From Sulfurospirillum deleyianum DSM 6946 (GTDB lineage: Bacteria > Campylobacterota > Campylobacteria > Campylobacterales > Sulfurospirillaceae), in the NCBI RefSeq assembly GCF_000024885.1, contig NC_013512.1, forward strand, positions 1,116,001-1,180,000: 64,000 nucleotides of DNA, in the 5' to 3' direction. The notes under the pieces were generated by a model that saw only the letters and a program-made list of their open reading frames with translations, did not search any database and was not told the DNA's origin. A program made the position numbers and the translations under genes. Position 1 is the first letter of the stretch; the number at the start of each line of letters is the position of its first letter. Of the stretch, positions 1 through 8,171 are shown one piece after another.

Positions 1-653
1 ACAGGGGTATGATAAGTTGATGCAATGGTTTCATAAATTTTATACCCCGTAATCACGCTAACATGAGAAGGTCCCAAAAAAGCATCAATATGCGCATCGC
101 CTCCTCCCATAATCGCATCGACAGCTTCAGGAACGGTGACATGATTGATATGGAAAAAGAGATTTTTGAGATTGAGTGCTATGGCGTGTTGAATCAAAAC
201 AGCACTCATAGGCGTTGTTGTTTCAAATCCAATCGCAAAAAAGACCACATTTTTATCCGGATTTTCCTGAGCAATTTTAAGCGCATCCAAAGGCGAGTAT
301 AAAGAACGGATAGCCTTTCCCTCCGCACGCAATTTTTGTAAGGAGGTTTGGCTTCCAGGAACACGTATCATATCACCAAGCGTGGTTAAAATCGTATTGG
401 GCATGGATGCTAAGGCAATAGCGTGGTCAATGCGCTCTTTAGGCATAATGCACACAGGACATCCTGGCCCATGAACAAATTCAATCTGCTCTGGTAAAAT
501 CTGAGAAAGCCCAAATTTCATAATGGTATGCGTATGTCCGCCGCACACCTCCATAATGTTAATCTTTGAGTGACACTCTTTTTTAATGAGAGCAGCGAGT
601 GCTTGCATGTGTGTAGGATCACGAAACCCTTCGATAAGATCTACCTCACACAT
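1..653 (-). CDS. hypD: HypD, hydrogenase Fe(CN)2CO assembly protein (partial, C-terminus cut)
   Basis: HypD works with HypC as the scaffold on which the Fe(CN)2CO group of the NiFe hydrogenase active site is built. I read it directly on the minus strand from an ATG at 653. It begins MCEVDLIEGFRDPTHM and contains the family signatures EVCGGHTHT, GPGCPVC and GFETTTP. Only about the first 217 codons are present; the rest, including the FeS-cluster cysteines near the C-terminus, lies beyond base 1. The start overlaps the end of hypC by 8 bp, so the two are translationally coupled. Identification is secure. Confidence 0.95.
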   Translation of the reverse strand, partial: MCEVDLIEGFRDPTHMQALAALIKKECHSKINIMEVCGGHTHTIMKFGLSQILPEQIEFVHGPGCPVCIMPKERIDHAIALASMPNTILTTLGDMIRVPGSQTSLQKLRAEGKAIRSLYSPLDALKIAQENPDKNVVFFAIGFETTTPMSAVLIQHAIALNLKNLFFHINHVTVPEAVDAIMGGGDAHIDAFLGPSHVSVITGYKIYETIASTYHTP

Positions 654-915
654 AGTTACTGTTTCCCTCGTTATCGTCTATCTCGCCGTTCTTCATCGCT
701 TCAGCGATTTCATTGTAGGCGGCAATACTATCTTCCGCCTCCTCTTTACTGATTTTATTCATGGCAAAACCGACATGAATCAAAACATAATCACCCACCT
801 CTACAGGTTCTACGATCAAATCAAGCGTTACCTTACGCTTAACACCTAGAGTATCCACAGTTGCATAGTTATTTTCGTCAATTTCAACGACTTTAGAAGG
901 AATAGATAAACACAT
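646..915 (-). CDS. hypC: HypC hydrogenase maturation chaperone
   Basis: An 89-residue HypC/HybG-family chaperone. The N-terminus MCLSIPSKVVEI carries the essential Cys2 that holds the iron ligand group and contacts the hydrogenase large subunit. The beta-barrel core (YVLIHVGFAMNKIS) is typical. The acidic tail after about residue 70 is slightly longer than in many homologues. It lies between hypB (2-bp gap) and hypD (8-bp overlap) in a hypBCD operon and serves the hydABC hydrogenase encoded 7 kb away. Confidence 0.95.
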   Translation of the reverse strand: MCLSIPSKVVEIDENNYATVDTLGVKRKVTLDLIVEPVEVGDYVLIHVGFAMNKISKEEAEDSIAAYNEIAEAMKNGEIDDNEGNSNYV

Positions 916-917
916 GA

Positions 918-1754
918 CTACCTCAATGCTTTTTTCATTTTTAAATAATTAACCCACTGCTCTATCCCTTTGCCTGACTTACTGTCAATTTCAATGACAT
1001 CCACTTTAGGATTGAGCTTACGTGCCTCACGAATCGCTTTTTCAATATCAAAGTCAAAATAAGGCAACAAATCACACTTTGTAATCAAAAAGAGGTCCGC
1101 ACTGCGAAACATCACAGGATATTTTGAAGGTTTGTCATCGCCTTCAGGAACGGAAAGTAGCACAACATTGAGATGTGTTCCTACATCATAACTCGCAGGA
1201 CACACAAGATTTCCGACATTCTCAACAAAGACTACATCTAAGCCATCAATCGGTAAATGATGTAATCCCTCATGCACCATAAACGCATCCAAATGACACG
1301 CTTGACCTGTTGCGATTTGATGCGCTGGTGCGCCTTTGGCGATGATTCTATCGGCATCTTGATTGGTTTCTAAATCTCCCTCAATCACACCTAATTTAAT
1401 CTGCTTCGTCTCAATCGTTGCTTCTAAAAGCGTGGTTTTCCCACTACCAGGACTACTCATTAGATTAATTGCTAAAACACCATGTTGTTCAAAATAGGCT
1501 CTATTTTTTGCCGCTTCGGTGTCATTGGCATCTAAGATTTTAGTAATCACCGCAATCGTTTTTTTATCATTCAACTGAGGGTTGGCGTGAAAATGCTCAG
1601 CCACATGTGCGTGGTCGTGCGCGTGGGGATGGTCATGATGGCTGTGATCCGCATGGTCGTGAGAGTGGCTATGCGTATGCCCATCATGTGTGTGCTCATG
1701 TTCATGAGCTGCCCATTGGGTAGGGGTAATAGAACAACCGCAATCTTTACACAT
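918..1754 (-). CDS. hypB: HypB, nickel-binding GTPase for hydrogenase maturation
   Basis: Delivers nickel to the hydrogenase large subunit using GTP hydrolysis. The 278-residue protein starts with the high-affinity nickel motif (CKDCGC, residues 2-7). A long histidine-rich stretch (about residues 17-55) follows, likely a nickel store. The SIMIBI GTPase domain has its P-loop GSGKTTLL near residue 104. The metal site GQACHLDA and the NKxD-like TKCD motif are both present. A ribosome site AGGA lies just upstream of the ATG. It is the first gene of hypBCD. Confidence 0.96.
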   Translation of the reverse strand: MCKDCGCSITPTQWAAHEHEHTHDGHTHSHSHDHADHSHHDHPHAHDHAHVAEHFHANPQLNDKKTIAVITKILDANDTEAAKNRAYFEQHGVLAINLMSSPGSGKTTLLEATIETKQIKLGVIEGDLETNQDADRIIAKGAPAHQIATGQACHLDAFMVHEGLHHLPIDGLDVVFVENVGNLVCPASYDVGTHLNVVLLSVPEGDDKPSKYPVMFRSADLFLITKCDLLPYFDFDIEKAIREARKLNPKVDVIEIDSKSGKGIEQWVNYLKMKKALR

Positions 1755-1779
1755 AAAAAATCCTTTTTGTTTTTATCTC

Positions 1780-1785
1780 ATTATA
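1780..1785 (-). promoter_or_regulatory. Candidate -10 box of hypBCD
   Basis: Read on the minus strand this is a perfect TATAAT about 26 bases upstream of the hypB start. Campylobacterota sigma-70 promoters are recognised mainly by the -10 box and an AT-rich upstream tract, both present here. No nickel-regulator operator was recognised nearby. Confidence 0.45.
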
Positions 1786-1851
1786 AGTACAGACGGTTAA
1801 ATACTAGCTAAAAAAAGAAGTTTCTTAGTTATTTTTGGGAAAAATAGAACA

Positions 1852-2538
1852 ATGAAAAAAGAGACAGTATCGTGCATTTTTTGCAAAGAGAAAAGACTTT
1901 ATCAGGTTTCGCCTACACAGTTTAAGTGTTTTACATGTAAGAAAAAATTTAGTCTGCAAAAATACCAGCATGAACAAGCCATGATTCAAGCATTTATTGC
2001 CAATCAAAGTGCCTCTTTATGCGCTTCTTCTTTAGGGTTAAACTATGCAACGGTTAAAAAAATGTACCAAAAAATACGCCTACTCCTTATGGAATATTCA
2101 GAAAATATCTACCACCAACAAACACACACCTTTTCACAGTATGATGAGTACTATTTTCTTCCTACATGTAAACGTAAAAATCCACACTATCTTTTCGATG
2201 CAATAGGCATTTTAGGCATGGTCTATGAGACGCATATTTACACCCTTCTCTTGCCCAACCAATTTGCACATCTTAAACATTTGGAAGAGGAAGCGATTGA
2301 AAAAGAGATGTATGCTCGTTTTTTAATGCAACATAGAGTTGCGCATTATGAGAGTTTTGAAAATCCTCTGAGCAATTTTTGGCGTTATTTAGAAACATGG
2401 ATGGAACATTTTAAAGGCGTCAAAGAGGAGAATTTTATCGCTTATTTAAAAGAAGCCGAATTTAAATTTAATCATAAAAACGAAGCAGAACAACGCTCCA
2501 TCCTAGAAGCGTTGTGGCAAAAAGCTTTTTACATGTAA
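1852..2538 (+). CDS. Zinc-ribbon protein related to IS1595/ISXO2-type transposases, probably domesticated
   Basis: 228 residues. An N-terminal zinc ribbon has two cysteine pairs (CIFC near residue 9, CFTC near residue 26). A helix-turn-helix-like stretch (ASSLGLNYATVKKMY) follows. The middle has YDEYYF where ISXO2 transposases carry a catalytic DE, and the end (NPLSNFWRYLE then EFKFNH) resembles the ISXO2 C-terminus. I could not find a convincing second catalytic Asp or terminal inverted repeats. It is therefore probably a single-copy relic or DNA-binding protein rather than an active IS. It is the only plus-strand gene inside the hydrogenase/nickel block. The ORF ends on the TTACATGTAA palindrome (Tyr-Met-stop), and a second copy encodes the FTCK of the ribbon. 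Confidence 0.6.
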   Translation: MKKETVSCIFCKEKRLYQVSPTQFKCFTCKKKFSLQKYQHEQAMIQAFIANQSASLCASSLGLNYATVKKMYQKIRLLLMEYSENIYHQQTHTFSQYDEYYFLPTCKRKNPHYLFDAIGILGMVYETHIYTLLLPNQFAHLKHLEEEAIEKEMYARFLMQHRVAHYESFENPLSNFWRYLETWMEHFKGVKEENFIAYLKEAEFKFNHKNEAEQRSILEALWQKAFYM

Positions 2539-2542
2539 AGAC

Positions 2543-2956
2543 CTAAGAAGCAGGAATAGACGCTTCAACCAATTTACAAAATTTCACACCCTTCAGTCCT
2601 GCAATTTTTTGAGAAAAATCTTTCACTTCAGAGACTTTACCCGTAACCATAATCGTCTCTAAGCAATTTTCATGATTCACATGCACATGGGTATTACACA
2701 TAATATGCACTTTTGCATCGTGTTGAATTTCCAAAATTTTCTGAACCAACTCATTTTGATGATGCGTATAAATCATCGTTACAACACCTATAACATCACT
2801 GGTATCGTCTTGCCATTCATCTTTGACAATTTTTTCACGAATTAAATCCCGTGTAAATTCACTGCGTGACGCATACCCTTGGGCATCCACTTTTTTATCT
2901 AACTCTTCTAGTAATTTTTCAGGCAAAGAGACACTAAAACGAATAATTTTATCCAT
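2543..2956 (-). CDS. nikR: NikR, nickel-responsive ribbon-helix-helix repressor
   Basis: 137-residue NikR. The N-terminal ribbon-helix-helix ([17 protein letters not shown], then [13 protein letters not shown]) binds operator DNA. The C-terminal ACT-like domain binds nickel through His/Cys residues visible in MIYTHHQ and [13 protein letters not shown]. It normally represses nickel uptake and tunes nickel enzymes. Its place between hypF and hypB fits control of hydrogenase nickel supply. A TATAAT-like -10 lies at 3036-3041 on the minus strand, overlapping the end of hypF. Confidence 0.95.
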   Translation of the reverse strand: MDKIIRFSVSLPEKLLEELDKKVDAQGYASRSEFTRDLIREKIVKDEWQDDTSDVIGVVTMIYTHHQNELVQKILEIQHDAKVHIMCNTHVHVNHENCLETIMVTGKVSEVKDFSQKIAGLKGVKFCKLVEASIPAS

Positions 2957-3036
2957 GTCTTATCCTTTTTTTTATTTTTTTTATTCTAATCTCTCTATGC
3001 TTTAAAAGCTAAAAGAAAAAAAGATTAATGTTTTGA

Positions 3037-5271
3037 TTATAACAAATATGTACTATTTTGTAACACTTTATAGAGTTGACCCACACAAATTCCTCCATCA
3101 TTAATGGCAATATTATGTGGAAAATAGAGCTTTTCTTCCCTTTTCTCAAGGAGTTGTTCTAAAAGTGTGCGATTTTGAAACACGCCTCCTGCAACTACTT
3201 TTTTATAAGGATATTTTTGCGTTACTTCATTAAAAATATAAACCAATGTATTGAGAAATTTTGAAGCAATTAAAGAAGGTTCCTTATCCTGAATCATCTC
3301 TATAAACATCACTTTATAGCCAATCTCTTTTTCTCTAAATGTCACCGTATAGTGTTCACGAATAGAGGGATTAAACAATCCTTCAATCAGTAATCCACTC
3401 TCTCCATCGTAACTCACTTCACCCTCCAAACCGCACAGAACAGCCACAGCATCAAAAAGCCGTCCCACAGAAGAGCATAAAGGAGAATTGATTTTTTTAT
3501 GATAGACTTGGTGTAAACGCTTCAGTGCCAAAGCATCAAAATACTCCAACAATACAGCATTCGCATCTTCTCCTAGAGCATCCCAAAGAAGAGAAGCTAG
3601 AATGCGCTTAATATCTTTAATGCTCGCATCCCCACCTAAAAGTGCAAAGGGTTCAAAATACGCCACACGCTCATACTTTTCTCTATCGCACACCAAAAAC
3701 TCACCACCCCAAATTGTCCCATCCTCTCCATAGCCTGTTCCATCCCACGCAATGCCTAAAACAGTCTCATTCAGTTTATGTTCACACATCGCAGAGAGGA
3801 TGTGTGCATAATGGTGCTGAACTAAAACATAAGGAATTCCTTGTTTTTGTGCCCATTGGGTTGAAAAATAACGAGGATGCTTATCTGCAACAATCAATTC
3901 TGGCTCAAAATTATAAAAACGTTTAAACCGTTCGAGCATCGCTTCAAACAATTCACACGACGCAAGCGTATCCAAATCTCCAATATAAGGGCTAATCACC
4001 ATTTGATGATTCCAATAAATAGCAATCGCATTTTTTTGATGTGCTCCCACGCAGAGAATCTTTCGTTCATCCTCACCCACAAAGCGAAAACTTTGTGGCG
4101 CAATTCCACGTGAGGAGCGCATGAGTATCCTTGCATCTCCTACAAACTGTACCACGCTATCATCACTTGAATTGACAATTTCACGGTTGTAGTCAAGATA
4201 ATAGTCAATCACATGGCTTAACTTTTCAACGACCTGTTTGGCATCGTATAGAATAGGTTCACCAGAGAGGTTTGCGCTGGTAGCAACCATAGGATTTTTA
4301 AGGTACTCAAATAACATAACATGTAAAGGAGTATAGGGTAAGAAAACGCCCAGTCGATCCAACCTTGGAGCGACACTCGGTGCGATGAGGGTATTCTTCG
4401 TTTGATGTTTAACTAAAACAATCGGTCGAAGTAAAGAGGTTATGGCTTCTTTTTCTTTGATGCCAACTTCACACACCGCTTCAATAGCCTCTATGGTTTT
4501 AAACATCACCGCAAACGGTTTTGACGCTCTTTTTTTACGCTCTCTTAAACGATGGACAACTTTTTCATTGCTTGCGTCACACACCAAATGAAACCCACCC
4601 ATACCCTTCATTGCAACGATATTTCCAGCGCGAATTAATGCGGCTAGATGGTGTAAAGCTGCTTCATTGGTCGCAACAATTTTCCCCTCAATAGAACGTA
4701 AAAAGAGTGTTGGTCCACACTCTATACAACTAATGGGTTGGGCATGATAGCGTCTATCAAGCGGATTAGTGTACTCCTTCTGACACGCTTCACACATGCA
4801 AAAAGGATGCATAGAGGTGTTGGGTCTGTCATAAGGAACTGTTTTCACGATGGAGTAACGAGGGCCACAGTTGGTACAGTTTGTAAAAAAATAGTGATAG
4901 CGTCGATTATTGGGGTCGTGTAACTCTTTCAAACACGCATCGCACAACGACATGTCAGGCAAGATTAAAGAGGATTTATGGCTTCCCTTTGTGCTATGAG
5001 CAATCTCAAAGCTCTTTTCATACTGAGGAGGTATCTCTTCTTTGGTAAAAAAATCAATACGAGCTAACGACGGAAGTTCATGGAACAAAGCGGATTCAAA
5101 AGATTCAAGGCTCATGAAAGAGCCCTCAACCTCAATAACCACACCTTTTTCATTGTTCAGCACAAAACCAAAAAGCCCATAACGAAGTGCTAGGGTATAG
5201 ACAAAGGGGCGAAAACCAACCCCTTGAACTATTCCCTCAATACCATATCGAAACCGTATATCACTGATCAA
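3037..5271 (-). CDS. hypF: HypF carbamoyltransferase for hydrogenase cyanide ligands
   Basis: Transfers the carbamoyl group of carbamoyl phosphate to HypE, the first step to the CN ligands of the NiFe centre. 744 residues in the usual order: acylphosphatase domain (GIVQGVGFRPFVY, residues 13-25), two zinc fingers (CDAC...CTNC and CEAC...CIEC, about 110-185), YrdC-like nucleotide domain (about 200-380), Kae1-like domain (HHYAHILSAM, AWDGTGYGEDG, VAGGVFQNR). It overlaps the upstream hydE gene by 11 bp, so it is read as the last gene of the hyd operon. Confidence 0.97.
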   Translation of the reverse strand: MISDIRFRYGIEGIVQGVGFRPFVYTLALRYGLFGFVLNNEKGVVIEVEGSFMSLESFESALFHELPSLARIDFFTKEEIPPQYEKSFEIAHSTKGSHKSSLILPDMSLCDACLKELHDPNNRRYHYFFTNCTNCGPRYSIVKTVPYDRPNTSMHPFCMCEACQKEYTNPLDRRYHAQPISCIECGPTLFLRSIEGKIVATNEAALHHLAALIRAGNIVAMKGMGGFHLVCDASNEKVVHRLRERKKRASKPFAVMFKTIEAIEAVCEVGIKEKEAITSLLRPIVLVKHQTKNTLIAPSVAPRLDRLGVFLPYTPLHVMLFEYLKNPMVATSANLSGEPILYDAKQVVEKLSHVIDYYLDYNREIVNSSDDSVVQFVGDARILMRSSRGIAPQSFRFVGEDERKILCVGAHQKNAIAIYWNHQMVISPYIGDLDTLASCELFEAMLERFKRFYNFEPELIVADKHPRYFSTQWAQKQGIPYVLVQHHYAHILSAMCEHKLNETVLGIAWDGTGYGEDGTIWGGEFLVCDREKYERVAYFEPFALLGGDASIKDIKRILASLLWDALGEDANAVLLEYFDALALKRLHQVYHKKINSPLCSSVGRLFDAVAVLCGLEGEVSYDGESGLLIEGLFNPSIREHYTVTFREKEIGYKVMFIEMIQDKEPSLIASKFLNTLVYIFNEVTQKYPYKKVVAGGVFQNRTLLEQLLEKREEKLYFPHNIAINDGGICVGQLYKVLQNSTYLL

Positions 5272-6925
5272 TAGGAAGCTCTTTATTAAAACAGATGGTG
5301 TGGTTAGGTTTTAAGTTTTTACAGACCATTTCACTCAAACGTTTATACCCAAATAATACACCTGCTAGTGCGATTTTCTTTGTTGAAAGATTTTCTCGAT
5401 GCGCATCTGCGGTATCGGAGATAAAATACGATAAACTCTCCATGTATCCAAAGCTAAGAGTATTGTCATCTGTACCTGCTAGTTTATAGCTCATGCCACT
5501 TCGTACCAATCTCGCATAATCAAAATCAGCACTTAGAGCATCTTCTCGTTCAAGATAATAATCCATACGAGGTCCTTTTTCTCCACCGTAATCTTCCGCA
5601 TTTTCGATAAGCTTTTCCGCACCTTTCTCAAATGTGTCGCTCATGCCTAGTACGATACTAACGACTTGCCAAAGAGTATAGATGTTCTTAGGTGCATCTA
5701 ATGGAATCGTTGTTTGCATTGATTTTTCATATAACTCAGGAAACTTTTCACGATAATTTTCTACAAGACGCTTAGCACTTGCACTACTGTTTTCAATCGC
5801 GGTAAAAAGTTCTGAAAAAGAAGCAGGTAATGAAACCGTAACAAGATTGAGCATACCATGTTCTTTTGAATAGTTCATAATGGTATCATCATGTGTTTTA
5901 CTGAGATAAAAACAGCTAGATTCCGTATCAAAAAGCGCATGCTCTTGCATAATCGAAGCAAATGCTGCATGGGAAGGTTCATCAAACTTCTTCAAACTCT
6001 CTTTTAACGCACGTGACGCATAACCCATTCCTTGAAGCACTAAAATCTCACCGTTTTCAAGCACAGAGACAGAAACAGGTTCTACACTCCTTTCAAGCAT
6101 CGGTTCACACACAAGGCTGTACGTCGTTTTACATGTAAAGCTATCTGTTTTGAACAAAAAGAAAATCCCTTGCGCAAAAAGCTCTTTACAGAGATGGTAT
6201 AAAAACAGTGAATCAGCAAGGCGTAAGAAAACACGTTCTACAGAGATGATACCTTTTTCCGCAAAAAGTGCATTAATCTTAAAGCGAATCGCAGGTCTCT
6301 CTAGGGATGCTAAAGCTTTAATCTCATTCTCTTTACATACCACCATGCGCTCAACCACACTCAAATCAGTCGCAATGACTTCAAAAGCATCACACATCTG
6401 ACTTTGCTCTAGCTTACCAATGACATAACTACCCTCTTCACACTGCACACAAAGAGACTCTCCTTGGGCAATAAACTCTGCAATACGCAGATAAACGCTT
6501 TTGTAGCCTTTAGGCTCATTGACAGATAAGGATGGTTTTTCATCTTCTAAAAGTGTCATCGTCACAGCGGATGGAAAGATAGATGGCGATAAATAGCGTG
6601 GTGAATCCGCACGTTCAACCCATGATAATTGCTTTGGCGTAAACACAAGAGGAATCATGAGAGCAGGAAGCGTTTGCTCTTCACTAGGCATTGAATCCAC
6701 AACTTCCACACTAGAGGATTTAAAGAAAATAGAAAGAGGAAGCGATACGGAGAGAACATCCGCAAAGGCACCCAGTTTGTTTTCATCAGCTTCAACAAAA
6801 AGCGTTACAATCGAATCTTTACGAAGCACTTTATGGGTAATACCAAAATCTGTTGCAATCTCTTGAAGCAAATGCTCTAAAACACCATTTTTGGAAACAT
6901 AATAAAAATCAAATGCTAAAATCAT
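5261..6925 (-). CDS. hydE: HydE-like NiFe hydrogenase accessory protein
   Basis: 554 residues. This matches the position and size of HydE, the fifth gene of the Campylobacterota hyd operon (Wolinella, Helicobacter), needed for hydrogenase activity but of uncertain chemistry. No standard catalytic motif is obvious. The C-terminal segment (KIALAGVLFGYKRLSEMV and following) resembles the end of the HypF Kae1-like domain (VVAGGVFQNRTLLEQLL). That suggests a degenerate ASKHA/HypF relative. The stop overlaps hypF by 11 bp and the start overlaps hydD by 4 bp. A TTACATGTAA copy at 6129-6138 encodes SFTCK. Confidence 0.75.
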   Translation of the reverse strand: MILAFDFYYVSKNGVLEHLLQEIATDFGITHKVLRKDSIVTLFVEADENKLGAFADVLSVSLPLSIFFKSSSVEVVDSMPSEEQTLPALMIPLVFTPKQLSWVERADSPRYLSPSIFPSAVTMTLLEDEKPSLSVNEPKGYKSVYLRIAEFIAQGESLCVQCEEGSYVIGKLEQSQMCDAFEVIATDLSVVERMVVCKENEIKALASLERPAIRFKINALFAEKGIISVERVFLRLADSLFLYHLCKELFAQGIFFLFKTDSFTCKTTYSLVCEPMLERSVEPVSVSVLENGEILVLQGMGYASRALKESLKKFDEPSHAAFASIMQEHALFDTESSCFYLSKTHDDTIMNYSKEHGMLNLVTVSLPASFSELFTAIENSSASAKRLVENYREKFPELYEKSMQTTIPLDAPKNIYTLWQVVSIVLGMSDTFEKGAEKLIENAEDYGGEKGPRMDYYLEREDALSADFDYARLVRSGMSYKLAGTDDNTLSFGYMESLSYFISDTADAHRENLSTKKIALAGVLFGYKRLSEMVCKNLKPNHTICFNKELPIDQ

Positions 6926-7461
6926 CGCTCCTCCAAACAGGACGTATCTGCAACACTTTGAATATCAATCTCTTTAACTTGTCGATACGAAAATCCTAAC
7001 TCACTTAAATGTTTTAGAAGAGTTTTTTCCATAATTTCACTCCCTTTTAAAACAGCAGGAGTCATTTGAAGTGTTGTGATATCGACAACTTCAGGAATAA
7101 TACCTACAACTTTTGTCGGAGGTCTATCGCCTACAAGGTCCATCATTGAGAGTGTTTGAAGCATTTCAACTTCATGCACACTACCCTGCCATGTAATAGA
7201 ATTAGGGACATTTTCAAAATCGAAAAAATAGACATCACCTATTTCTCCATCACGGGCATCCACACAATCAAGTACAATAAGATAATCGTACTCGGCAATA
7301 ATGGGAATTAATCTCTCAGCAAGGGTACCACCATCAATAAAAGTGAGGGTGTGTTCATCTGAAGAAAACGCATACTTTTGTTCAACAAGGCGGCAAAGAT
7401 GAACTCCGACACCTTCGTCGGAGAACATCACATTGCCAATGCCTAAAACCAATACTTTCAA
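6922..7461 (-). CDS. hydD: HydD, hydrogenase maturation endopeptidase
   Basis: 179-residue HyaD/HybD-type protease that removes the C-terminal tail of the hydrogenase large subunit after nickel insertion. It begins MKVLVLGIGNVMFSDEGVGV. The three expected nickel ligands are visible: Glu in SDEGVG, Asp in LDCVDA, His in GSVHEVEM. Its substrate tail is visible in hydB. It lies 12 bp after hydC and overlaps hydE by 4 bp. Confidence 0.93.
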   Translation of the reverse strand: MKVLVLGIGNVMFSDEGVGVHLCRLVEQKYAFSSDEHTLTFIDGGTLAERLIPIIAEYDYLIVLDCVDARDGEIGDVYFFDFENVPNSITWQGSVHEVEMLQTLSMMDLVGDRPPTKVVGIIPEVVDITTLQMTPAVLKGSEIMEKTLLKHLSELGFSYRQVKEIDIQSVADTSCLEER

Positions 7462-7473
7462 TTCAAGGCTCGC

Positions 7474-8151
7474 TTAATGCTTATGGTCGTTTTTAAGAAA
7501 CTTATAACCACTGATAATAGCATCCATTGCACCCTCTTTACCCATAATAGAGTTAAACATCGCTAAGTACATATGGATTGGTAAAAAGATTAAAATTCCC
7601 CACATAAAAATATGGTGAATCTCTCTTACCATTGCTAAACCACCCATCATTGCTTCAAGCGGACGCATGTAGTCATACAAGAAAAGACCAATACCCCCAC
7701 CTTGATAACAATGTACATATAAAATAAGTCCTGTTACACACAAGACAAAAATCATCATATACAACCCTACGTATGCCGCAAATTGTAAAGGATTATATAC
7801 CCCTCTTAAATGTGGATGTTCTCCCATAAAAAGGTAATATTTAATCTGCTTAATCCAAATCGTTGGACTTAAACAATCTCGCAATGAAACCCTCTCTTTT
7901 GCACTGGTTTTATCAAAAAAGAAAAGGTATGTTTTATAGATTGTAATCGCAATCAATAAAAATCCAAAAATTTCATGCCACATTCTAAACTTTGCATTTA
8001 GAAATAAAATCGGCTCGTCCGACGCTTCTGGTGTAATAAAACCGTACGTGATATAAAATCCCGTTACCGTTAAAACAACCATTGCTATAGCTCTTAGCCA
8101 GTGCGTCCAACGAAGCCCCGCCGAGAATTCAAATTCCATATTTCGTTTCAT
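7474..8151 (-). CDS. hydC: HydC, membrane cytochrome b subunit of the NiFe hydrogenase
   Basis: 225 residues, four predicted membrane segments. Carries electrons from the periplasmic hydrogenase to menaquinone. Haem-ligand histidines are plausible in RWTHWLRA, MWHEIFGF and EIHHIFMWG...PIHMY. I start it at the ATG at 8151 (MKRNMEFEF), not the upstream ATG at 8184. AGGAGT lies six bases before 8151, and the longer version would overlap hydB. The short lysine/histidine C-terminus is probably cytoplasmic. Confidence 0.92.
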   Translation of the reverse strand: MKRNMEFEFSAGLRWTHWLRAIAMVVLTVTGFYITYGFITPEASDEPILFLNAKFRMWHEIFGFLLIAITIYKTYLFFFDKTSAKERVSLRDCLSPTIWIKQIKYYLFMGEHPHLRGVYNPLQFAAYVGLYMMIFVLCVTGLILYVHCYQGGGIGLFLYDYMRPLEAMMGGLAMVREIHHIFMWGILIFLPIHMYLAMFNSIMGKEGAMDAIISGYKFLKNDHKH

Positions 8152-8171
8152 TTTAGACTCCTCTTTGGCAT

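Noticed and set aside
1611-1700. Repeat array in the CATGG/CATGA-rich stretch
   Set aside because: It is the histidine-rich nickel-binding coding segment of hypB, not a CRISPR or VNTR.
4312-4327. AACATGTAAAG counted as a copy of the palindrome
   Set aside because: One base off the 10-mer (TAACATGTAA); only exact TTACATGTAA was counted. The same applies to TTTACATATAAA near 61318 and CTACATGTAG near 49632.
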